Below, piece by piece: positions 1 through 8,095 of a stretch of DNA of 64,000 bases (the first letter of the stretch is position 1; each line of letters starts with the position of its first letter). This DNA comes from Flavobacterium sp. HSC-32F16 (GTDB lineage Bacteria; Bacteroidota; Bacteroidia; Flavobacteriales; Flavobacteriaceae). The notes beneath the pieces are model-generated. The model did not search any database. It saw only the letters and a program-made list of their open reading frames with translations, and had not been told where the DNA came from. The stretch is taken from NCBI RefSeq assembly GCF_024171645.1, contig NZ_JALKAC010000005.1:186001-250000 (forward strand), in the 5' to 3' direction. Position numbers and translations under genes: made by a program.

Positions 1-609
1 CATGTTTAATACACGGTCAACCGCTTCAATTTTACCTTGCGGTAATAATGCATATTGTGAAACTTTTGCAGAAACGAACAACATTGCCGATGAGTTTTTA
101 CAAGTTGCAACACAAGCCCCGCAGCCAATACAAGCTGCAGCATCAAATGATTTATCTGCATCGTGTTTGTTAATTGGAATAGTATTCGCATCAATTGTAT
201 TTCCTGAAGTATTTACAGAAATAAATCCTCCCGCGTGCTGGATTCTGTCAAAAGAACTTCTGTCAACAACTAAATCTTTAATTACCGGGAAAGCTTTTGC
301 TCTAAATGGCTCAATAAAAATTGTATCACCATCTTTAAACATACGCATGTGTAACTGACAAGTTGTAACTCCTCTGTCTGGTCCGTGTGCTTCACCGTTG
401 ATGAATAAAGAACACATTCCGCAGATTCCTTCACGACAATCGTGGTCAAATGCTACAGGCTCTTCTCCTTTATTGATTAATTGTTCGTTAAGAACATCAA
501 GCATTTCAAGGAAAGACATATCTGGTTCAATTCCATCAATAGGATATTCTACAATCCCTCCTTTATCTTGAGCGTTTTTTTGACGCCATATTTTTAATGT
601 AAGTTTCAT
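1..609 (-). CDS. sdhB: Succinate dehydrogenase/fumarate reductase iron-sulfur subunit, partial at the window edge
   Basis: Electron-transfer subunit of respiratory complex II, passing electrons from the flavoprotein to the membrane quinone site. Read from an ATG at 609 toward position 1; 203 residues are visible and the C-terminus lies outside the window. The 2Fe-2S ferredoxin domain carries Cys58, Cys63, Cys66 and Cys84 (CREGICGMC, then TTC). A cluster-ligand Cys group follows at 160, 163, 166 and 170 (CIGCGACVATC). It is the distal visible gene of sdhC-sdhA-sdhB but is separated from sdhA by an inserted four-helix-bundle gene. Family and role are certain; only the end is missing. Confidence 0.97.
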   Translation of the reverse strand, partial: MKLTLKIWRQKNAQDKGGIVEYPIDGIEPDMSFLEMLDVLNEQLINKGEEPVAFDHDCREGICGMCSLFINGEAHGPDRGVTTCQLHMRMFKDGDTIFIEPFRAKAFPVIKDLVVDRSSFDRIQHAGGFISVNTSGNTIDANTIPINKHDADKSFDAAACIGCGACVATCKNSSAMLFVSAKVSQYALLPQGKIEAVDRVLNM

Positions 610-627
610 AATTTTGTTATGGGTTAT

Positions 628-641
628 AAGTTAAGAGTTAA
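628..641. repeat. Left arm of the 14-bp inverted repeat bracketing the four-helix-bundle gene
   Basis: AAGTTAAGAGTTAA lies in the spacer between the four-helix-bundle gene and sdhB. Its exact reverse complement occurs at 1036-1049, in the spacer on the other side of the gene. In the sdh transcript the two arms could pair and enclose the small gene. Confidence 0.7.
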
Positions 642-655
642 ACGTCATAGGGTTA

Positions 656-1030
656 CTACTCCATTTTAGTCCTAGCTAAATAATTTATATATCCATTTAA
701 TATTGCTTTGGTTCTTTCGAACCTTTCTCTAAATTTTTGCAACAAATCTTCTTCAATATAATTCTCATCTAAAGCAGTAATTACCTGATTTAAAGATTCG
801 GTTAATGAACCTCGGGCAATTCTGCAGAATTGAATATTTTCTTGATAATGATATCTTCCAAACCCTTCGGCAATATTATCACTAACAGATCTAGAAGATC
901 GTTTAAGCTGACTAGTTAAGGCATATTTTTCGTCAATTGGAAATTTCGAAAGAATATTTTGAGAAACAAAGATTCTTAATTCACGTGCTGCTTTCCAGCA
1001 CTCTAAATCTTCGAACGACTTTAAACTCAC
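656..1030 (-). CDS. Four-helix bundle protein (S23/IVS type) inside the sdh operon
   Basis: A 124-residue, mostly helical protein of the four-helix-bundle family related to proteins encoded in 23S rRNA intervening sequences and to the Avd accessory protein of diversity-generating retroelements. Supporting motifs are the N-terminal SFEDLECWKAAREL, then LTSQLKRSSRSVSDNIAEGFGR and a central ARGSLTE. The start is GTG at 1028-1030: an in-frame TAA lies at 1043-1045 with no ATG between. It sits in the same orientation between sdhA and sdhB, where no fourth gene is needed for complex II. A 14-bp inverted repeat brackets it. Function is unknown; members are often described as nucleic-acid binding. 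Confidence 0.9.
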   Translation of the reverse strand: MSLKSFEDLECWKAARELRIFVSQNILSKFPIDEKYALTSQLKRSSRSVSDNIAEGFGRYHYQENIQFCRIARGSLTESLNQVITALDENYIEEDLLQKFRERFERTKAILNGYINYLARTKME

Positions 1031-1035
1031 AACCC

Positions 1036-1049
1036 TTAACTCTTAACTT
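1036..1049. repeat. Right arm of the 14-bp inverted repeat bracketing the four-helix-bundle gene
   Basis: TTAACTCTTAACTT is the exact reverse complement of 628-641. It lies just upstream of the GTG start of the four-helix-bundle gene and downstream of the sdhA stop, so the pair delimits the inserted gene almost exactly. Confidence 0.7.
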
Positions 1050-1051
1050 TT

Positions 1052-3052
1052 TTATTTATAACTTCTTTGAACTAATTTAATGTTTTCGTAATTAAGAGGT
1101 TCTTTGTGTAATACGGCATCACTTGGTTTTCCTTTGTATTCCCAAGCTGCAACGTATGCAAAGTTATCATCATCACGAAGTGCTTCTCCTTCTTCTGTTT
1201 GGTATTCCTCACGGAAGTGACCACCACAAGATTCATTACGGTGTAAAGCATCTTTCGCGAACAATTCTCCTAATTCTAAGAAATCGGCAACACGAGTTGC
1301 TTTTTCTAATTCCTGATTAAATTCGTAAGCGCTTCCAGGAACTTTTACATCTTTATAAAACTCTTCACGTAAAGCAGCAATTTCTTCGATAGCTTCAGTT
1401 AAACCTTTAGCATTACGAGCCATACCTACTTTATCCCACATAATTTTTCCTAATTTTTTGTGGAAATAATCTACAGAATGTTTACCGTTATTATTGATGA
1501 ATTTATTAATTTGATCAACAACCGCTTTTTCAGCTTCAACGAATTCTGGTAAGTCTGTAGAAATTTCTCCCATCTTAATATCCGGAGCTAAATAATCTCC
1601 AATAGTATAAGGAAGTACGAAATATCCATCAGCTAAACCTTGCATTAAAGCAGAAGCTCCAAGTCTGTTTGCTCCGTGATCAGAGAAGTTAGATTCTCCA
1701 ATTGAGAAACATCCAGGAATTGTAGTCATTAAGTTATAATCAACCCAAGTTCCACCCATTGTATAGTGAACCGCAGGGTAAATCATCATTGGTGTAGTAT
1801 AAGGATCTTCATCGACGATTTTGTAATACATCTGGAATAAGTTTCCGTATTTACTTTTCACGATTGCCGCTCCTAATTTAGTTACTAAAGCAGCATCTTT
1901 ATCATCTAAACCTTTTACGTAAGCATCTTCAGTTCCGTAACGTTTAATTGCTGCTGCGAAATCCAAGTAAACTGCTTCACCTGTTTTGTTAACTCCAAAA
2001 CCAGCATCACATCTTTCTTTTGCCGCACGAGATGCAACGTCACGAGGAACTAAGTTACCAAAAGCTGGATATCTTCTTTCTAAGAAATAATCTCTATCTG
2101 CTTCAGATAAATCTGTTGCTTTTTTCTTTCCTTCACGAATTGCCTGAGCATCTTCTAATTTTGCAGGAACCCAAATACGACCATCATTACGTAAAGATTC
2201 AGACATCAAAGTCAGTTTTGACTGGTGATCTCCTGAAACCGGAATACATGTTGGGTGAATTTGTGTATAACAAGGATTTGCGAAAAACGCTCCTTTTTTA
2301 TGAATTTTCCAAGCTGCTGTTGCGTTACTTCCCATAGCATTTGTTGAAAGGAAAAACACGTTTCCGTATCCTCCAGAACCAACTACTACCGCGTGAGCAG
2401 AATGTCTTTCTATTTCTCCGGTAATTAAGTTACGAGCGATAATACCTCTCGCTTTTCCGTTCACGATTACAATGTCAAGCATTTCGTGACGGTTGTACAT
2501 TTTAATTTTTCCACGGCCAATTTGACGGTTCATTGCAGAATATGCTCCTAACAATAATTGTTGTCCTGTTTGCCCTTGTGCATAAAATGTACGAGAAACC
2601 AAAGTTCCTCCAAAAGAACGGTTATCTAAAAGTCCGCCATATTCACGAGCCAATGGCACCCCTTGAGCCACACATTGGTCAATAATATTTGCAGAAACTT
2701 CAGCCAAACGGTGAACGTTTGCTTCACGTGCACGGTAATCTCCTCCTTTTACAGTATCGTAGAACAATCTGTAAACTGAGTCACCGTCACCTTTATAATT
2801 TTTCGCAGCGTTGATTCCCCCTTGTGCCGCAATAGAGTGCGCACGACGTGGAGAATCCTGGAAACAAAATGCTTTTACGTTATATCCTAACTCAGCCAAA
2901 GTAGCCGCAGCCGAACCTCCAGCTAAACCTGTACCAACGACAATAATATCTAAATTACGTTTGTTAGCAGGGTTTACTAAATTAATATGATCTTTATAAT
3001 TTGTCCATTTATCCGCTATAGGACCATTTGGAATTTTTGAATCTAATGCCAT
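1052..3052 (-). CDS. sdhA: Succinate dehydrogenase/fumarate reductase flavoprotein subunit
   Basis: Catalytic subunit of complex II, oxidising succinate to fumarate with covalently bound FAD. The 666-residue length fits the longer SdhA type of Bacteroidota. The dinucleotide-binding motif GTGLAGG is at residues 40-46. The flavinylation context RRAHSIAAQGG has its histidine at residue 72. Later active-site segments HPTCIP and AVHYTMGG are present. It starts 11 bases after sdhC, so the two are co-transcribed. The next gene downstream is a four-helix-bundle gene rather than sdhB. Confidence 0.97.
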   Translation of the reverse strand: MALDSKIPNGPIADKWTNYKDHINLVNPANKRNLDIIVVGTGLAGGSAAATLAELGYNVKAFCFQDSPRRAHSIAAQGGINAAKNYKGDGDSVYRLFYDTVKGGDYRAREANVHRLAEVSANIIDQCVAQGVPLAREYGGLLDNRSFGGTLVSRTFYAQGQTGQQLLLGAYSAMNRQIGRGKIKMYNRHEMLDIVIVNGKARGIIARNLITGEIERHSAHAVVVGSGGYGNVFFLSTNAMGSNATAAWKIHKKGAFFANPCYTQIHPTCIPVSGDHQSKLTLMSESLRNDGRIWVPAKLEDAQAIREGKKKATDLSEADRDYFLERRYPAFGNLVPRDVASRAAKERCDAGFGVNKTGEAVYLDFAAAIKRYGTEDAYVKGLDDKDAALVTKLGAAIVKSKYGNLFQMYYKIVDEDPYTTPMMIYPAVHYTMGGTWVDYNLMTTIPGCFSIGESNFSDHGANRLGASALMQGLADGYFVLPYTIGDYLAPDIKMGEISTDLPEFVEAEKAVVDQINKFINNNGKHSVDYFHKKLGKIMWDKVGMARNAKGLTEAIEEIAALREEFYKDVKVPGSAYEFNQELEKATRVADFLELGELFAKDALHRNESCGGHFREEYQTEEGEALRDDDNFAYVAAWEYKGKPSDAVLHKEPLNYENIKLVQRSYK

Positions 3053-3063
3053 TATAATTGATA

Positions 3064-3729
3064 TTAATTATTGAAATGATGAAATAATGCGATAATTACG
3101 AAAGCAGCCGGAACCACAACTGCGAAACCGTAACCAACTTTAGCTAAAAATCTAGAATATTTGTTGTGCATCCCTACTGATTGAAGGGAAGATGCAAACC
3201 CGTGCCATAAGTGAAATCCTAAAAGGATAAAAGACACACAGTACAATCCTGTACGCACCGGACTATGAAATTTGTGAACTAACTCTCCATAATACCTAGT
3301 AGCATTTGGTGTTTCACCTGCTATATATTTATAGCTTACTTCAGGAAACCAGAAATCATAAAAATGCAATCCTAAGAATGCCAAAATAACTAATCCAGAA
3401 ATAATCATATTTCTAGAACTCCAAGAAGCATTTGCAGCTCCGTTGTATTTTGCATACGCAATTGGTCTTGCTGCGCTGTTTTGAGCTGTAAGTACAAATC
3501 CCATTACGAAATGGAAAATTACCCCGAATGCCAAAACTGGCTGCATTACATATTGTATCAGCGGATTGTATCCCATAAAGTGAGAAGCTTCGTTGAAAAC
3601 GTTTTCACTCAAAATAGAAATAAAATTTAAGGAAACATGCAGCGCTAAAAACGTGATTAAGAATATTCCCGAAAGAGCCATAGCTACTTTCTTTAAGATG
3701 GAAGCATTCAATAGTGCAGATTGTGCCAT
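3064..3729 (-). CDS. sdhC: Succinate dehydrogenase cytochrome b subunit
   Basis: Membrane anchor and haem-bearing subunit of complex II, 221 residues. About five hydrophobic helices are visible, with histidines in or near them (LALHVSLNF, VIFHFVMGF, FLGLHFYDFW, LLGFHLWHG) suitable for haem b ligation. This is the single-subunit cytochrome b558 type that replaces separate SdhC and SdhD. It is the first gene of the operon, with a good -7/-33 promoter about 35 bases upstream. Topology and family are clear. Confidence 0.94.
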   Translation of the reverse strand: MAQSALLNASILKKVAMALSGIFLITFLALHVSLNFISILSENVFNEASHFMGYNPLIQYVMQPVLAFGVIFHFVMGFVLTAQNSAARPIAYAKYNGAANASWSSRNMIISGLVILAFLGLHFYDFWFPEVSYKYIAGETPNATRYYGELVHKFHSPVRTGLYCVSFILLGFHLWHGFASSLQSVGMHNKYSRFLAKVGYGFAVVVPAAFVIIALFHHFNN

Positions 3730-3762
3730 AAGTGTTTAAGTAGTTTGTTTTAAAAAATTAGA

Positions 3763-3793
3763 CAAAAATAACTCAATTACAAAAGAACTACAA
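3763..3793 (-). promoter_or_regulatory. Predicted promoter of the sdh operon
   Basis: On the minus strand the -7 box TATTTTTG (3763-3770) fits the Bacteroidota consensus TAnnTTTG. A TTG -33 element (3791-3793) lies 20 bases upstream. The implied transcription start is about 25-30 bases before the sdhC ATG. Confidence 0.6.
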
Positions 3794-4037
3794 CCATTTC
3801 GCTCTTATTTATAATGATTTTAAAATAGATTAGATATAAGTAGTTTTACGTATAAGTTTGTTTTTAATAATAAATAATTTAGTATAAAAAAATTTAAAAA
3901 ACTGCTTTAGAGCCATTTCACGCTAATTTCAATACTTACGAGATTACTAAAAATTTATCATATTGTTATTTTATTCAAACTTTTGATTTGATTTCATCAA
4001 AAGTGTTACTGCATATAAATTTTGTCTAAGTAAAAAA

Positions 4038-4067
4038 TTGTCATTCCGCAACATAGTTTTACCTTTA
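4038..4067 (+). promoter_or_regulatory. Predicted promoter of HMG-CoA synthase
   Basis: TTG at 4038-4040, a 19-base spacer and TACCTTTA at 4060-4067 (one mismatch to TAnnTTTG). The implied start is about 15 bases before the ATG at 4087. Confidence 0.5.
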
Positions 4068-4086
4068 GCCGCTCAAAAAAACAAGA

Positions 4087-5448
4087 ATGAAAACAGGAAT
4101 TGATGCTATTTCTTTCGACGTAGCAAACATACATTTACCCATAAAAACTTTGGCAATTGCCAGAAATATTGAACCAGAAAAATTAGAAAAAGGTCTTGGA
4201 TTACTAAAAATGACTTTTCCAGACGTTCATCAGGACGCTGTTGTTTTTGGAGCAAACGCTTTAACCAAGCTTATCATCAATAATAAAATTAACTTAAAAG
4301 AAATCAGCCGAATTTATGTTGGTACCGAAAGCGGCATCGATAGTTCTAAACCAATTGCTTCTTATTTGATTAGTTTAATGGAGCAGAAATTTGGCGAAGA
4401 TTCATTGGCAGAATGCGATGTTGTCGATTTTACTTTTGCTTGTATTGGCGGTGTAGATGCAATGCAGAACTGTTTGGATTTTGTAAAACTGAACCCAGCT
4501 AAAAAAGCAATTGTTGTTACCACAGATTTTGCAAAATACGATTTAAATTCTGGCGGAGAATATACACAAGGTGCTGGAGCGGTTGCCATGTTAATTTCAG
4601 CAGATCCAAAAATCATTGCTCTTGATAACAATTGGGCAACAAGTACAAAAGGTGTTTTCGATTTCTTTAAACCCTATAGAACTATCTCAAAAGAGGAAAT
4701 TACAAAAAACACCAACAACGATTCTTGGTTTGATAATTTAGAAGTTGAAATCGAAATCCACAAAGACCAGCCGGTTTTTGACGGACAATATTCGAACCAA
4801 TGTTATATGGACCGTACGCGAAATGCTTACTTTTCATTTAAAAAATTAAAAAACACGACTGAAACTTTATACAACACTTGGCACAGCATCGTAATGCATT
4901 TGCCGTATTCTTTTCAAGGAAGAAGAATGTTGTCTGAAATCTACGCTTTAGACAGTGCCGAAAAAATTATTTCCGATGATATTGCACCTGCAGATTATCA
5001 AACAAAAATTAAAGAAGTAGCAAAATCTGAAGATTACAGAAGTTTTGTTACCGAGAAATTACAACCTGCTGAATTGGCTTCTTCATTAATTGGAAATCTT
5101 TATACAGGTTCTATTTTCATGGGATTGTTATCGACTTTGGCTCATTTTTATGATACAAACGAAGCGATTTCAGGAACTAAATTCGGTTTCTTAGCGTACG
5201 GAAGCGGATCGAAATCTAAAGTTTTTGAAGGAACAATTCAACCAGAATGGAAATCGGCTTTAGCAGATGTAAAACTTTTTGAAAATTTAGCTGAAAGCGT
5301 TGAAATTGATTTCAATACTTACGAAAGTCTTCATAAAAAAGAACAAAAACAAAGTATAAGAACTCCAAAAAACGAATGGGTTCTTGACCGAATTGAAAAA
5401 GAGATTCCTGTTTTGATTGGTGCGAGATATTATAAATGGATTGAATAA
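4087..5448 (+). CDS. Hydroxymethylglutaryl-CoA synthase family protein
   Basis: Condenses acetyl-CoA with acetoacetyl-CoA to HMG-CoA, the step before HMG-CoA reductase in the mevalonate route to isoprenoids. The 453-residue protein has the thiolase-like fold of the family. GTESGIDSSKP spans residues 79-89, and the nucleophile is Cys119 in FACIGG. A histidine-containing segment HLPYSFQGR lies near residue 275. It appears monocistronic, with its own promoter and a strong terminator. Family assignment is secure; a specialised HMGS-like role is less likely because no secondary-metabolite genes are nearby. Confidence 0.92.
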   Translation: MKTGIDAISFDVANIHLPIKTLAIARNIEPEKLEKGLGLLKMTFPDVHQDAVVFGANALTKLIINNKINLKEISRIYVGTESGIDSSKPIASYLISLMEQKFGEDSLAECDVVDFTFACIGGVDAMQNCLDFVKLNPAKKAIVVTTDFAKYDLNSGGEYTQGAGAVAMLISADPKIIALDNNWATSTKGVFDFFKPYRTISKEEITKNTNNDSWFDNLEVEIEIHKDQPVFDGQYSNQCYMDRTRNAYFSFKKLKNTTETLYNTWHSIVMHLPYSFQGRRMLSEIYALDSAEKIISDDIAPADYQTKIKEVAKSEDYRSFVTEKLQPAELASSLIGNLYTGSIFMGLLSTLAHFYDTNEAISGTKFGFLAYGSGSKSKVFEGTIQPEWKSALADVKLFENLAESVEIDFNTYESLHKKEQKQSIRTPKNEWVLDRIEKEIPVLIGARYYKWIE

Positions 5449-5474
5449 TAAAATTTCAATAAAGAAATTCCAAT

Positions 5475-5512
5475 AAAAAACCGAAGCAAACGCTTCGGTT
5501 TTTTGTTTTTTT
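5475..5512 (+). terminator. Rho-independent terminator of HMG-CoA synthase
   Basis: Perfect stem CCGAAGC/GCTTCGG (5481-5487 with 5492-5498) and an AAAC loop, extended by flanking A and T runs and followed by a T-rich tract. Confidence 0.9.
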
Positions 5513-5519
5513 ATACAGT

Positions 5520-5625
5520 TTGTCATTTCGACTGAAAGGAGAAATCACACTAGAAACTCTACAAAGATTGGCGATTTTCCATGTCGAATTACTTGTGTGA
5601 TTTCTCCTTTCAGTCGAAATGACAA
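5520..5625. repeat. Intergenic element with perfect 31-bp terminal inverted repeats
   Basis: The arm at 5520-5550 is the exact reverse complement of 5595-5625, with 44 bases between them and no ORF inside. Degenerate pieces of the same motif (ending AAATGACA or AGAATGACA) occur near 9905-9945 and 14115-14152. It looks like a dispersed Flavobacterium spacer repeat or a miniature non-autonomous element. Confidence 0.85.
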
Positions 5626-5638
5626 GATTATGTGTAAA

Positions 5639-5669
5639 CCTTTGTCAAAGTTTTAAACTTTGACAAAGG
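5639..5669. repeat. 15-bp perfect inverted repeat with a one-base centre
   Basis: CCTTTGTCAAAGTTT (5639-5653) is followed after one base by its exact reverse complement (5655-5669). It is nearly a perfect palindrome, sits directly after the 31-bp element, and is another dispersed spacer repeat type. Confidence 0.75.
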
Positions 5670-5720
5670 TCACAATACAAAGAAATAATTATCAAATTGA
5701 CTAATTTTCCAATTAAAACC

Positions 5721-5903
5721 TTAATCCTTTTTATGCTGTTCTGTATAATTCTGATTCCCCTTAATTCGGGTATCTTCCGTATGCATTCCGTTTGCCATAC
5801 CTAACATAAAAGCAGTTATTATAATTATAAATTTTCTTTTTATCCAATGAAGAAGTGGTCGCTTAGATTGCTCCAAACGAGAATTTTTATTTTGTTTATA
5901 CAT
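5721..5903 (-). CDS. Small single-pass membrane protein, unknown
   Basis: Sixty residues: a basic N-terminus (many Lys/Arg to about residue 24), one hydrophobic segment (about 25-40, FIIIITAFMLGMANGM) and a polar, charged tail. That layout suggests one membrane helix. It lies 59 bases downstream of another small exported-protein gene on the same strand and could be co-transcribed with it. I do not recognise the family. The clear amphipathic organisation argues for a real gene, but the short length keeps confidence moderate. Confidence 0.5.
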   Translation of the reverse strand: MYKQNKNSRLEQSKRPLLHWIKRKFIIIITAFMLGMANGMHTEDTRIKGNQNYTEQHKKD

Positions 5904-5962
5904 TGTGAAAATGATAAATGATTAGACATTATTATTTCATCTGTGCTTAGAAATAAATTTTC

Positions 5963-6334
5963 TTAAGCGTTGTATAAACTTTTATAGAAGTGTTTTGAAA
6001 TGATTATTTCATTTATAAAAACAGATTGATTTATAAATGAAGTTAGATTTTGATAAAGCAGATTTTGAATTTTCAGCAGTTTCTTGATTTGAAAAGTAAA
6101 AACATTTTCGGTTTTAAGAAAATTTAGAACAATTGAAAATCTTATTTCATTCCAAGAAACAACTTGACCAAATTTATATAGACGAGAACTTTTAAGATCT
6201 ATTTCTTTTCTTAAAACTACAAATGAAGATTGATAATATTCTGCCGATTTAGATTGAGAATATAAAGTACCATCGCCCGCAATCACGACAAAAGTCAGAA
6301 AGAGTGCAATTAGGTATTTTATATGTTTTTTCAA
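5963..6334 (-). CDS. Hypothetical exported protein
   Basis: A 123-residue protein with a signal peptide (MKKHIKYLIALFLTFVVIAG, cleavage perhaps near residue 27 after LYS). The mature part is Lys/Ile/Phe-rich with two predicted helices and no recognisable motif. The sequence between residues 70 and 123 is very hydrophobic-aromatic and could be membrane-associated. It is flanked by two small membrane-protein genes in the same direction. Function unknown. Confidence 0.6.
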   Translation of the reverse strand: MKKHIKYLIALFLTFVVIAGDGTLYSQSKSAEYYQSSFVVLRKEIDLKSSRLYKFGQVVSWNEIRFSIVLNFLKTENVFTFQIKKLLKIQNLLYQNLTSFINQSVFINEIIISKHFYKSLYNA

Positions 6335-6370
6335 TCTTTAAGTTTTGATTATGGAACGAAAATACAACTT

Positions 6371-6931
6371 TTATTCGTTCAGTACTTTTTTGGCTTCGTT
6401 TTTATAAAGCAATAAACCCAATCCTAAAACAAAAACGGCGCAACTCAAAACCATCAAAATTCCGTTTTTTAAAGCAAAAAAAGAAATCCCGACAGCAACC
6501 GAACCTACAATTACCATTAAAGACTTTATGGTTTCTGTTTTTATAAAAGTAAATGCGTGTAAAGCCAGACCAAGAAAAAGTAAAGACGGTCCAACAGCCA
6601 CAAATGGATAAAAAATCAATGGCGAATTGCTGATATGCTGACTCAACTCGGCTTTTTCGATTTCGTTGTTTCCGTAACTTGACATTATAAAATCGATTGT
6701 ACAAAGTCCGATATGCGCAATAACACCTAAAGTTGTTAAAATAGAAGCTACTTTATTTGTCTTTGTTTTAGGACATACATCATTAAATGATAACAAAAAA
6801 CAAGCGCCAATTAAATTAAACCAATGCGCAAAATCTATTGATTCGCTTAAACTTGGTAAAAGACCAGAAAAAAACAAATAACTTACTAGAAAAAATACTA
6901 ATCCGATCATGCAACGTTGTTTTGTATTCAT
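6371..6931 (-). CDS. Multi-pass membrane protein, unknown
   Basis: A 186-residue protein with about six hydrophobic stretches (around residues 7-27, 36-49, 64-84, 104-128, 136-153, 156-175) and short polar loops. It has no catalytic or transporter signature I recognise. It follows a GNAT acetyltransferase gene on the same strand with a 22-base gap, so the two may form an operon. The length and topology are coherent, so the gene is likely real, but its job cannot be read from the sequence. Confidence 0.75.
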   Translation of the reverse strand: MNTKQRCMIGLVFFLVSYLFFSGLLPSLSESIDFAHWFNLIGACFLLSFNDVCPKTKTNKVASILTTLGVIAHIGLCTIDFIMSSYGNNEIEKAELSQHISNSPLIFYPFVAVGPSLLFLGLALHAFTFIKTETIKSLMVIVGSVAVGISFFALKNGILMVLSCAVFVLGLGLLLYKNEAKKVLNE

Positions 6932-6953
6932 AGTTTGTTTTAAGATTATCTGT

Positions 6954-7409
6954 TCAGTTTATAAATTTCATTTCCATAATAGGCATAAAACGTTTTTTTA
7001 TTGCGGTTTCAAATTCTCCAATTTTCACAAATCCCATTTTAGCGTAAAATTCCTCAGCATTTGGTTCCGAATCTAGCGTTATTTTTTCGATTCCAGTTTC
7101 TTTAATTCGGTTTAAGAAATCGAGAAGTAATTGTTTTCCAAATCCTTTACCAATATGTTCTGGCAAAATAAATAAATTATCGAGTTCGATTACTTTTTCA
7201 TCTTTAAAAACATAAGAATAATATCCAAGAATCAAATCATTATCAACCAATTTAAAAACATTATTTTCTCGGATATAATCTTGCGAAATGGTTAGATTTT
7301 TATCCCATTTTTGAATTTGCTCTGCCGAATATCCCCAATATGCTTTTGACTTTTTGGTTATTAAAGTTAAGATTTCGTTGTCGGTTATTTTAGCTTTTTC
7401 TATTGTCAT
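6954..7409 (-). CDS. GNAT family N-acetyltransferase
   Basis: Transfers an acetyl group from acetyl-CoA to an unknown amine. The 151-residue protein shows the standard GNAT order: a variable N-terminus, the beta4 segment VIELDNLFILPEHIGKGFGK with the pyrophosphate-binding loop at residues 85-92, then LDSEPNAEEFYAKMGFVKIGE near the C-terminus. The acceptor cannot be inferred. A different GNAT of similar size is encoded at 9934-10389. It lies just upstream of a membrane-protein gene. Confidence 0.9.
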   Translation of the reverse strand: MTIEKAKITDNEILTLITKKSKAYWGYSAEQIQKWDKNLTISQDYIRENNVFKLVDNDLILGYYSYVFKDEKVIELDNLFILPEHIGKGFGKQLLLDFLNRIKETGIEKITLDSEPNAEEFYAKMGFVKIGEFETAIKKRFMPIMEMKFIN

Positions 7410-7482
7410 TGGTATGAAATAAATCTATCGAATCTTTTTTCAAGATTAAAACTTTGAAAAAAATCACAAAATGAATTAATTG

Positions 7483-7605
7483 TCTCTAGCTTTAGCTGGA
7501 GGTTAAAAAACTTCAAGATAATGGCTTTAGCCTAAAAACTCATTTTGGCTAAAGCCGATTAACTGTGTAAATATTTACCCGCAGTTAAAACTGGGGGCTA
7601 TTGAA
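7483..7605. repeat. Degenerate spacer repeat built on GGCTTTAGCC and CCAGTTTTAACTG
   Basis: This spacer carries several copies, in both orientations, of an AGCTTTAGCT/GGCTTTAGCC/GGCTAAAGCC motif, then CAGTTAAAACTG. It contains no ORF. This is the usual form of Flavobacterium spacer repeats that can fold into hairpins. Confidence 0.5.
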
Positions 7606-7620
7606 ATATATCTTTATTTA

Positions 7621-7650
7621 TAATCGTAAACTTATTATGACTCTAACTAA
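7621..7650 (-). pseudogene. Possible remnant of a GNAT gene 3' end
   Basis: Twenty-one bases (7621-7641) are identical to 9951-9971, the codons for SHNKFTI near the end of the GNAT gene at 9934-10389. The next nine bases match at seven positions. Read on the minus strand the fragment still encodes SHNKFTI followed by IN. It lies at the 3' end of the SnoaL-like gene and has no other coding context. It may be a scar of gene loss or recombination. The match is short, so chance or a shared repeat cannot be excluded. Confidence 0.35.
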
Positions 7651-8020
7651 TGTCCGTCAGCTTTACAATCTTATTATCTGAAAATTCAAAAACAGATTTT
7701 CCTTTTAAATTGAGTTCTTGACCAGCTTTTAGTCCGTTTGGAAAATCTATTGCTAAAACTGCATAATAATCGATTTCAATTGTTACAGCATTTGAATCGT
7801 GATTGAATGATTGAATCGTTTGTTTTCTTTCTGAAAAATATTCTTTGGCTTTTTCGGCTTGAGTTTTAAACTCATCTATTCCATTCAAAGTCATGTTAAT
7901 TTCGCCATTTTGAACATTCTCAAAAATGATCGATTCATTAAAATCGGCAGTCATTTTATTGATATCAAATTGATTATAAGATTCAATGTAATTTTGGATT
8001 ATTTTTTCTTTGTTGGTCAT
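7643..8020 (-). CDS. SnoaL-like / NTF2-family protein
   Basis: A 125-residue protein with the cone-shaped alpha+beta-barrel signature. The N-terminal helix is MTNKEKIIQNYIESYNQFD, followed by FNESIIFENV, a helix DEFKTQAEKAKEYF, and strands ending in LKGKSVFEFSDNKIVKLTDIS. These folds serve as small polyketide cyclases, isomerases or binding proteins; the substrate here is unknown. Its upstream region is shared divergently with an XRE regulator at 8202 that could control it. A GNAT-like remnant abuts its stop codon. Confidence 0.8.
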   Translation of the reverse strand: MTNKEKIIQNYIESYNQFDINKMTADFNESIIFENVQNGEINMTLNGIDEFKTQAEKAKEYFSERKQTIQSFNHDSNAVTIEIDYYAVLAIDFPNGLKAGQELNLKGKSVFEFSDNKIVKLTDIS

Positions 8021-8095
8021 ATAATTTTCTATTAAAAGATTGCTTCATCAAGATTACACAATTCTAAATTCAAAACCAATTCGATAGTCAGAAAA

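Larger units (their letters stand above)
3730..4086. other. Divergent intergenic region between sdhC and HMG-CoA synthase
   Basis: This 357-base AT-rich spacer holds the predicted sdh promoter on the minus strand (3763-3793) and the predicted HMG-CoA synthase promoter on the plus strand (4038-4067). No ORF or hairpin worth naming was seen in the remainder. Confidence 0.6.
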
